Positions 33,093 through 38,323 of a DNA stretch of 38,323 bases are shown piece by piece. The notes under the pieces were generated by a model that was not told the origin of the DNA, did not search any database, and worked only from the letters and a program-made list of their open reading frames with translations. The DNA lies in the NCBI GenBank assembly GCA_902798105.1, contig CADBVG010000043.1:1-38323 (forward strand). Reading direction: 5' to 3'. The stretch is from an uncultured Eubacteriales bacterium (GTDB lineage: Bacteria > Bacillota > Clostridia > Christensenellales > Aristaeellaceae). The position numbers and the translations under genes were made by a program. Position 1 is the stretch's first letter; each line of letters starts with the position of its first letter.

Positions 33093-33550
33093 GCGGCAAC
33101 ACCGCCTTTGACGTATGCCTCAACCCAGGTCTGCCCATCCTTCAGATCGAATCCATGCGCCGCCGCCGTTGCGATTTTCTTTGGAGAGGCATGCCATCCA
33201 GGGTGGAGGTCACGGATATGAGGATCGACTTCAAACGAAATCAGACTGGCGCGTCGGGTGATGGTAACCGTTTCCTCGATGGCAGGTTCGATGGCCTGAG
33301 CCACGGGCTTTACTGCTTCGACCACGGGATGAATGACCTGCGGTTTGGGGGTGTGGGCGACGGGGACTTTCACCGCTGCCTTTGTGGGCTGCTCGATGCT
33401 CTTCCGCAGGGAGCACCAGAATGCTTTCAGGACTTCCTTGTTTTTAATGCCGACGATGATGGCGATCAGTCCAACGACGCTGATGCCGGCGATGGCCAGC
33501 GCCTTTTTGTGGGTCTTAACCCACTTGATGAATTTGCGGTGTTCTTTCAT
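33089..33550 (-). CDS. Membrane-anchored hypothetical protein
   Basis: 153 residues. A basic N-terminus is followed by one membrane helix ('ALAIAGISVVGLIAIIVGI', about 17-35), then a Pro/Val/Lys-rich linker (about 55-90) and a C-terminal part with 'HPGWHASPKKIATAAAHGFD'. The shape suggests an anchored protein with its tail outside, perhaps touching the cell wall. It is the first gene of a leftward unit diverging from the regulator at 33727. No TAG inside. Confidence 0.7.
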   Translation of the reverse strand: MKEHRKFIKWVKTHKKALAIAGISVVGLIAIIVGIKNKEVLKAFWCSLRKSIEQPTKAAVKVPVAHTPKPQVIHPVVEAVKPVAQAIEPAIEETVTITRRASLISFEVDPHIRDLHPGWHASPKKIATAAAHGFDLKDGQTWVEAYVKGGVAA

Positions 33551-33606
33551 TTCAATTCCTCCGTTTCTTCGTCGTGCCCCTCGTCCAGGGCAAGGTGGAA
33601 GGGTAC

Positions 33607-33635
33607 TTGTGTTACAGGCCGGTCTGTGGTATAAT
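33607..33635 (+). promoter_or_regulatory. Promoter of the element's regulator gene
   Basis: TTGTGT (33607-33612), 17-base spacer, TATAAT (33630-33635), 91 bases upstream of the start at 33727. Confidence 0.8.
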
Positions 33636-33640
33636 CATAT

Positions 33641-33656
33641 CAGATAATATTGTCTG
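33641..33656. promoter_or_regulatory. Operator-like palindrome at the regulator transcription start
   Basis: CAGATAATATTGTCTG is a 16-base palindrome with one mismatched pair, placed just after the -10 box. It is well placed for self-repression by the downstream regulator. Confidence 0.65.
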
Positions 33657-33726
33657 TTGCAATGTCTTTTTAAGAGCGTACCCGCGCAAATACCAGATAT
33701 ATATGTCTGATTTTAGGAGTGGAATT

Positions 33727-34605
33727 ATGGCTATTACGAAAATGGAACACATGGAAGGAAAAGGTGCCTTTGGAAAGAAGATATTTGCACTAGGGGTGAA
33801 AAATAGGATGCGTGGCCCTGCAGCGATTGCAAGGGGGCTATATGATAGTGACGAATGCTTCGAACTAATTCATATAAAGGACAGACCGATTAAAATCCCT
33901 GAAGCTATGGAGATGGATATTGACACGTTCGGAAGGACAGTGCAACGCCACTTTGATGCAGAAAAGCCGATAGAGGTTTCCTCTAGATATCTTCTGGCGT
34001 ACAGTATCCTGTTTAATACTTCTTTGGACTATCTATATGGTAAAGTTGATGATGATTGCCCCAATGTGGACATTTTGGCGATTAGCCAGAAAACAGGTCT
34101 ATCCATTAATGCTATCGCAAGGTTGAACGATGCAATTGACGAACGTGATGGACGAGGCCAATCAGCATCGTTTATTCAGAAGTGTTGGTCACACTTGATT
34201 GAAGATGAATTGTATTACCAGTTACCGTTTGATTGGCATAACGCATATGCGGAAGAATGCGAACGACTTAAGTGCTTAGCAGCATTGGACGCAATTGGTG
34301 AAACAGTAGCTGAGATGGACTCCTCCATCGGCAGTGCTCTAATCGAAATGAAAGCAAAACCAATATCTAAAGCCGGAGAAGGGCATTATGCTGCATACTA
34401 CGGAATGCTGCATAAACTAGCTCAGGATATCATTTCCCGCCTGGATTCATTGGTTAATAGGCAGATTAAAGAAGATGGTGTGTATGAGCGTGAACACAGG
34501 AACATGCTGTATCAGTTTCAATGCGAATTGGCAGTTGCCAAAGGAAAACCCATGCCACCCAAACCTGATGATGATTTTCATTGGCACTCGCATATTGTAG
34601 TATAG
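33727..34605 (+). CDS. Putative element regulator (repressor-like), AT-rich
   Basis: 292 residues, the only sizeable rightward gene in the element and visibly more AT-rich than its neighbours. 'YLLAYSILFNTSLDYLYGKV' resembles the end of XRE-type repressor domains ('..FNVSLDYLLG'), and 'LAISQKTGLSINAIARLNDA' also resembles a helix-turn-helix. The start is supported by TTAGGAG and by a promoter with a palindrome. It stops at TAG; if the suppressor were active it would add three residues (TAG-ACA-TAG) and stop at TAA 34612-34614. It has no other TAG, so it works in both states. A role in lysogeny is inferred from position and structure only. Confidence 0.72.
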   Translation: MAITKMEHMEGKGAFGKKIFALGVKNRMRGPAAIARGLYDSDECFELIHIKDRPIKIPEAMEMDIDTFGRTVQRHFDAEKPIEVSSRYLLAYSILFNTSLDYLYGKVDDDCPNVDILAISQKTGLSINAIARLNDAIDERDGRGQSASFIQKCWSHLIEDELYYQLPFDWHNAYAEECERLKCLAALDAIGETVAEMDSSIGSALIEMKAKPISKAGEGHYAAYYGMLHKLAQDIISRLDSLVNRQIKEDGVYEREHRNMLYQFQCELAVAKGKPMPPKPDDDFHWHSHIVV

Positions 34606-34748
34606 ACATAGTAATAGCGAACTTACCCCGTAGTCACCCCATACTTCCAGCGAAGTGGTGGTGTTGTATTATTGCGGTTGTCCTGCGGAATGAGAAATAC
34701 CACGGAGATGCTCTGATGGACCTCTGAATAAACCATAACATGATTCGC

Positions 34749-35675
34749 TTAATTGCGAAAAAAACTGGCGTAACTCATATTGTTCACAGCTGCCTTTCTT
34801 TCATCTGCAGTAGTGTGCAGATAGTTGTTGGTGATCGCCACGCTGCTATGGCCACCGAGGTCGCGGGCCAGCGCGGCGCTCCCGTTTGAGTGGTGATCCA
34901 CATCGGAGAGGAAGGTATGGCGGAAGCGGTGGACGCCGGTATCGAGGCCAAGCTCCCGCTGCTTGCTGGCGAAGGACTTCCACAGGGCGTTGCGGGTCAT
35001 GCGATTGCCCTTCTGGGAGACGAACAGCGGCGCGTCCGGCACGCATTTGCCGCGCAGGAGCAGGTACCGCTGAACGTGGGGATAGACAAAGCTCGCGACG
35101 TTGACCTCCGACATCTCCCCGCCCTTGCGCTTGCAGCACACGACACCATCCTGAATATCGCGCAGTTGGCTGATGTTCAGGTTGCAGGCCTCCGAAGCCC
35201 GCATGCCGCTGCCGAGGATCAGGGCAATGATCGCGAGGTCACGGTAGTCGGTCAGACGATCGGACCCATTCTCCAGACGGTCCAGCAGCGCCGCGATCTG
35301 CTCGGTGGAATAGACCTTCTCCTGCGCCTTCGCCAGCTTCTGCCGCGCCTTCTTGTCCTTCACGCAGCGCAGCACCCGAGAAGCATCCTCGGACACCTTG
35401 TTCAGCCTTGCCAGATAGTCGAAGAAACGATGCAGGATAACGACATAGTTGTTGCGCGTCGGCACGCTCAGCCCGCGCGCGTACAGTTCCTGGTAGTATT
35501 CGCTCAGCATGACGGCGGTGACCTCCGGGACGTGCTCCTCGGTCAGGGACAGGCTGTAGCGCTCGCCCAGCCACTTCTCAAAGCGGCTCAGCTCCTCGCC
35601 GTAGTGCGCCAGCGTCTCCGGCGACTTTTCCTCCGCGGCGAGTTGGTTCAGGAAACGCTCGATCAGGTTTGTCAT
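34749..35675 (-). CDS. Second tyrosine recombinase, XerC/D-like
   Basis: 308 residues: SAM-like core-binding domain (about 1-95) and a complete catalytic set, with Arg in 'ILGSGMRASEACNL', H-x-x-R in 'VHRFRHTFLS', His in 'LGGHSSVAITNNY' and the Tyr nucleophile in 'NNYLHTT'. It differs clearly from the integrase at 16,964, lacking an arm-binding domain. It may resolve dimers, invert DNA or belong to a nested element. GGAGGAG precedes the ATG and the stop is TAA. No internal TAG. Confidence 0.92.
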   Translation of the reverse strand: MTNLIERFLNQLAAEEKSPETLAHYGEELSRFEKWLGERYSLSLTEEHVPEVTAVMLSEYYQELYARGLSVPTRNNYVVILHRFFDYLARLNKVSEDASRVLRCVKDKKARQKLAKAQEKVYSTEQIAALLDRLENGSDRLTDYRDLAIIALILGSGMRASEACNLNISQLRDIQDGVVCCKRKGGEMSEVNVASFVYPHVQRYLLLRGKCVPDAPLFVSQKGNRMTRNALWKSFASKQRELGLDTGVHRFRHTFLSDVDHHSNGSAALARDLGGHSSVAITNNYLHTTADERKAAVNNMSYASFFRN

Positions 35676-35688
35676 GGTGCTCCTCCTC

Positions 35689-36303
35689 TCAGTGCTCGTT
35701 GAAGACCACGGATTCCCCGCGCTTCAGGTCCCAGCAGCTCATGCCTGTGGCGACGCAATCGCCGCAGTAGGACGGGCAACGGCGGGCGTCCGCGGGAATG
35801 TCCGTGGATACCTTCTTGAAACGAATATAGGCTACGGGCAGGCTGTGGGGATTGTCGGGCTTAAAGTCACCCCACGCGCTCAGGACGACGATGAGGTTTT
35901 CCGGGAGACTGCCGTGGGCATTGATGTAATTATCGACCAGTTCATACCTCTTGGTGAATGCCAGAAACCGCGTGTCGGGCAGATTTGCGGCCACACGCGC
36001 CATCATATCCAGATAGGCCATGTCCGGGATATCACCCGACGAGTGCCAGCGGAAGAAGCGCGCCGGGAAGGCTGCGATGGTGATCTCCCGCTCAAAGAAC
36101 GCGGGATCGTTGCGCCACAGCGCCAGGTTGGTCTCCAGATACGCCCGGTTGCGCTGGAAGCAGAAGCGCCCGCGCCGGGCGTAGCACTTTTTGAAGCACG
36201 GCGCATCCGCCCGGCAGGTAACGCCCACGGGCAGGCTGACGGAGGGAATGTCCGCGCCCAGCTTCGATACGCCATGGGAAATGTGAACGTGATCGTACAG
36301 CAT
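35689..36303 (-). CDS. Phage GP88-like cysteine-rich protein
   Basis: 204 residues. Cysteine clusters near the start ('TCRADAPCFKKCYARRGRFC') and at the end ('CPSYCGDCVATGMSCW') plus 'RWHSSGDIPDMAYLDMM' and 'TRFLAFTKRYELV' match the gene product 88 family found in many actinobacterial and clostridial phages. Its function is not known; the cysteines suggest a metal or iron-sulfur site. The ATG at 36303 has AAGGAGG; a longer upstream reading passes through a terminator. It is directly upstream of the recombinase gene. Confidence 0.82.
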   Translation of the reverse strand: MLYDHVHISHGVSKLGADIPSVSLPVGVTCRADAPCFKKCYARRGRFCFQRNRAYLETNLALWRNDPAFFEREITIAAFPARFFRWHSSGDIPDMAYLDMMARVAANLPDTRFLAFTKRYELVDNYINAHGSLPENLIVVLSAWGDFKPDNPHSLPVAYIRFKKVSTDIPADARRCPSYCGDCVATGMSCWDLKRGESVVFNEH

Positions 36304-36327
36304 GCCAGCCTCCTTCTTCACTGTTGT

Positions 36328-36363
36328 AAAAAAGACAGCCTCACATAGCGTGAAGCCGTCTTT
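36328..36363 (-). terminator. Terminator or attenuator ahead of the GP88-like gene
   Basis: On the minus strand AAAGACGGCTTCACG, short loop, TGAGGCTGTCTTTTTT: an imperfect stem ending in a T tract, between the 98-residue gene and the GP88-like gene. Confidence 0.7.
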
Positions 36364-36383
36364 GCCGACCATCTTCTGTTCAG

Positions 36384-36680
36384 TTATGCAGCCTCTTCCA
36401 CCTCCGGTATGTACTCCGACAGATCAAACACAATGCCGCAGTAGTAATCCCACAGCGTATCCGGGTTATCATACTTCGGCAGATGATCGAAGAAGTAAGC
36501 GTCGTTGAAGCCGGGAATTTCCTCCTCCATCCGCGCCTCCACGTCCTCCAGGAAGCCATCGAAGAAGTCGCAGACCACATGCGGGTCGATGTGCCTGCTG
36601 TTGCGGTAGTCCGCGATGAACAGCGAGTTCAGCACGATCTCCCGCCGCAACGCCCACAGAGTTTCTTTCGTGAAGCCCAT
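36384..36680 (-). CDS. Hypothetical acidic phage protein
   Basis: 98 residues, start chosen at ATG 36680 ('MGFTKETLWALRREIVLNSL'). Very acidic, with many aromatic residues ('DFFDGFLEDVEARMEEEIPG'), a type common among small early phage proteins that bind host factors. No family recognised. Ends with TAA; no TAG inside. Confidence 0.7.
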   Translation of the reverse strand: MGFTKETLWALRREIVLNSLFIADYRNSRHIDPHVVCDFFDGFLEDVEARMEEEIPGFNDAYFFDHLPKYDNPDTLWDYYCGIVFDLSEYIPEVEEAA

Positions 36681-36682
36681 CC

Positions 36683-36910
36683 TCACATCCCCTTTGTCAC
36701 ATTTTCGCGGGTGTCGGTCAGGTTGTTCATGCGGCGCTCGATCTCCCGGAGTTCCCATCCGCCCGTACAGAGCCATACCGCGATGGCGATCTCGTGAACG
36801 GTAAAGCCGCCGTCAGCCATCTCATAGATCCTGTCGTGCTGCTCGGAATTCCAGCACCTGTCCAGCCACTTATTGGCGATGACCAGCGTCCGAAGCATCA
36901 CCCTGTTCAT
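36683..36910 (-). CDS. Hypothetical small phage protein
   Basis: 75 residues from ATG 36910, which has AAGGAGGAG. 'GGFTVHEIAIAVWLCTGGWE' and 'REIERRMNNL' look like a short helical protein, perhaps helix-turn-helix, but no family is recognised. It nearly abuts the next gene. No TAG inside, stop TGA. Confidence 0.65.
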   Translation of the reverse strand: MNRVMLRTLVIANKWLDRCWNSEQHDRIYEMADGGFTVHEIAIAVWLCTGGWELREIERRMNNLTDTRENVTKGM

Positions 36911-36923
36911 AAGCATCTCCTCC

Positions 36924-37397
36924 TTAAAAATCCTTCTCAGGCCGGTTGACGTGCTTCGTCTCCACCCAGGTGTGCGCGTCTGCATCTGCCTGCAGAGACT
37001 TTTCCAGCCAGGTCTCTGCCCGGGTTTCGGTCGTGAATACCCCAGCACATTTGGTGCCATTACCATCGTTCAGCATAGCAACGCTGACCTTGCGGCCAGC
37101 CAGCGTGAGCGAGGCATCGCGCAGAGCCTGAGCCGTGGCCGGAATGCCATCCTTCTCCCTGTAGGCCCAGATATCGTAGTATTCGCCCTGCCCCCAGACG
37201 AGCTTATCGCCCTGAAATTCGGGGTAGTGTGCCACGATATACTTGACGGGCTGCCCCTTCTTGAGGAACGACTCATCCTTCACAGCGATCTGCAACAGCA
37301 GCAGCGCGTCATCACCCGCCGCCAGGCAGATGTGCGGGAACTCTCGAATGATGAGCGTCCGTCCCACCAGCGCGTCCATTTCCTGCCTCGTCATCAT
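36924..37397 (-). CDS. Hypothetical phage protein with an LPD/DUF-like fold
   Basis: 157 residues: 'EFQGDKLVWGQGEYYDIW' and 'CAGVFTTETRAETWL' are notable segments, but I cannot name a family. Its ATG overlaps the TGA of the upstream gene, showing an operon. No TAG inside; ends with TAA. Confidence 0.68.
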   Translation of the reverse strand: MMTRQEMDALVGRTLIIREFPHICLAAGDDALLLLQIAVKDESFLKKGQPVKYIVAHYPEFQGDKLVWGQGEYYDIWAYREKDGIPATAQALRDASLTLAGRKVSVAMLNDGNGTKCAGVFTTETRAETWLEKSLQADADAHTWVETKHVNRPEKDF

Positions 37398-37708
37398 GAT
37401 AAATCCCCCTCCTCGTAGACCAGATTGTAAACGCCCTTCGGCCAGCGGGCGTCAAACCAGTGCCAGATATCGAAGCGGCTGGTGCCTACTGGCCAGCCCA
37501 TGTACTCCTCGTCGATCTCATCGGCGTCATTGATGGGAATGTCGTCAAACTGCTCCCACAGGAACCGCAGCTCGTCGATGGAATACTCCTGCTCGCCATC
37601 GCACAGCTTCAGGCCGCCGTATTCCCCGCAGTCCGGGCAATGATCGGGGATCGTGATCTCCGTCTCCCGTCCGATCCACCCGCAGCGCTCACACCGTACG
37701 ATCCGCAT
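37394..37708 (-). CDS. Zinc-ribbon hypothetical protein
   Basis: 104 residues beginning 'MRIVRCERCGWIGRETEITI' and 'HCPDCGEYGGLK', two CxxC pairs forming a zinc ribbon, then an acidic, aromatic-rich C-terminus. The ATG 37708 has GAGGTGAG and lies within the end of the upstream gene (20-base overlap). Function unknown. Confidence 0.68.
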   Translation of the reverse strand: MRIVRCERCGWIGRETEITIPDHCPDCGEYGGLKLCDGEQEYSIDELRFLWEQFDDIPINDADEIDEEYMGWPVGTSRFDIWHWFDARWPKGVYNLVYEEGDLS

Positions 37709-37994
37709 TGCGCTCACCTCCGAGGACGCCGTACACCTTGGAATTGGTGCCGCTGCGGTTGCTGACGCAGTAGCCACTCTTGCAGGCGTAGCCCTTCACC
37801 AGTCGGTTGAACAGATTGCAAGCATCCCTGAAGATTTCCTCGTCGTGCAGCGCAATGTCCTCCAGTTCCGCGTCGTCCGCGCCATCCGGGATGCAGTAAA
37901 CCCAGGCCATGTACGCCTCCTCATCGTTCATGGCCAGCACCAGCCGGTGCATGGATTTGATGATTTCAATCCGATCACGTTTATCGTAGCTCAT
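37689..37994 (-). CDS. Hypothetical phage protein
   Basis: 101 residues from ATG 37994, which overlaps the TGA of the gene before it. 'MSYDKRDRIEIIKSMHRLVL' then 'DDAELEDIALHDEEIFRDAC' and a basic cysteine-containing tail. No family recognised. No TAG inside. Confidence 0.65.
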   Translation of the reverse strand: MSYDKRDRIEIIKSMHRLVLAMNDEEAYMAWVYCIPDGADDAELEDIALHDEEIFRDACNLFNRLVKGYACKSGYCVSNRSGTNSKVYGVLGGERNADRTV

Positions 37995-38149
37995 GCCTTG
38001 CCCCCTTCCCCGGCCAGCATCATGACCATTTCCTTCCTGTAGCTGCCCTCGTTGGTCACATTGCAGGAACCGCCGAGACTGTCGAGATACTGCTTGCCGC
38101 CCTTGGACTTGGAGATGTACAGATAGTGCTGCATGGCGGTAAAGCCCAT
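37991..38149 (-). CDS. Hypothetical small phage protein
   Basis: About 52 residues if begun at ATG 38149 ('MGFTAMQHYLYISKSKGGKQ'); the ATG at 38134 is an equally possible start. No clear ribosome binding site helps to decide. The C-terminus 'YRKEMVMMLAGEGGKA' overlaps the next gene's start. Function unknown. Confidence 0.5.
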   Translation of the reverse strand: MGFTAMQHYLYISKSKGGKQYLDSLGGSCNVTNEGSYRKEMVMMLAGEGGKA

Positions 38150-38310
38150 AGACTGTATATTTGAGATATATGAATTGTGCATCAAGAAGAGGAATCTTTC
38201 CCAAACCCAATTGATGCTTGAATCCCCCGGTAATACAGGCATTCTATAATGAATCAGCTTTTCACGATGGAATGTCCTATTACAAATAAACAATCGCAGG
38301 AGGTAACACT

Positions 38311-38323
38311 ATGAATCACAACG
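38311..38323 (+). CDS. Start of a rightward gene, cut off by the window edge
   Basis: AGGAGG sits 7 bases ahead of an ATG at 38311, and only four codons are visible. A TATAAT at 38245-38250 may be its -10 box, though no -35 fits well. It diverges from the leftward right-arm operon, so this may be where the next module begins. Confidence 0.5.

Overview
The window looks like a high-GC, anaerobic Bacillota (Clostridia-type) chromosome with an integrated, partly visible temperate phage or phage-like element. Host clues are an IspH-ribosomal protein S1 fusion, a PepV-type dipeptidase, TTGACA/TATAAT promoters and strong AGGAGG ribosome binding sites. Bases 1-16.9 kb are chromosomal. They hold a WG-repeat/phosphate-binding-like protein (cut by the edge), a four-gene leftward cell-surface glycan operon (GtrII-like membrane protein, polysaccharide pyruvyl transferase, an FrhB-GtrA fusion, a GtrB-like glycosyltransferase), pepV, cmk, plsC, ispH-rpsA, an alpha/beta hydrolase, a MarR regulator, a Thr-Tyr-Leu tRNA cluster, and a leftward trio (cysteine hydrolase, nitroreductase, zinc-ribbon protein). 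Palindromic MITE-like repeats fill several gaps.

From about 16.96 kb rightward lies the element. Its main leftward operon starts at a near-consensus promoter at 31,802-31,830. The gene order is RecA-like ATPase, SSB, sigma-like factor, primase-helicase, RecB-like nuclease, small membrane protein, family C DNA polymerase, a suppressor tRNA, RemA-like protein, ThyX, glutaredoxin-like protein, NrdD, FTR-like protein, zinc ribbon, NrdG, Nudix, dATP/dGTP diphosphohydrolase-like protein, RuvC-like resolvase and a helix-turn-helix protein. A terminator follows, and then the integrase.

The central result is that 14 of these genes are interrupted by 24 in-frame TAG codons, yet every gene in the operon ends in TGA or TAA and reads as one continuous homologous protein if TAG is sense. 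A class II tRNA with anticodon CUA sits inside the operon at 23,687-23,771. Its body is leucine-type and its D arm nearly matches the chromosomal tRNA-Leu at 14,846. At most TAG sites where I recall the family pattern (nuclease, helicase, polymerase, ThyX, RemA, FTR-like, SSB, NrdG), the expected residue is Leu or another aliphatic residue. I therefore infer TAG = Leu rather than the TAG = Gln usually reported for recoded gut phages. Twelve of the 24 TAGs lie in the first 30 codons of their genes, as if TAG acted as a translational gate.

The right arm (32.5-38.3 kb) has no internal TAG. It carries a regulator under its own promoter and operator-like palindrome, a second tyrosine recombinase, a GP88-like protein and small leftward genes. 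The element runs past the right edge, and no structural genes are visible. The polymerase gene also appears to carry an out-of-frame deletion near its catalytic aspartates, which may mean a decaying prophage or an assembly error.
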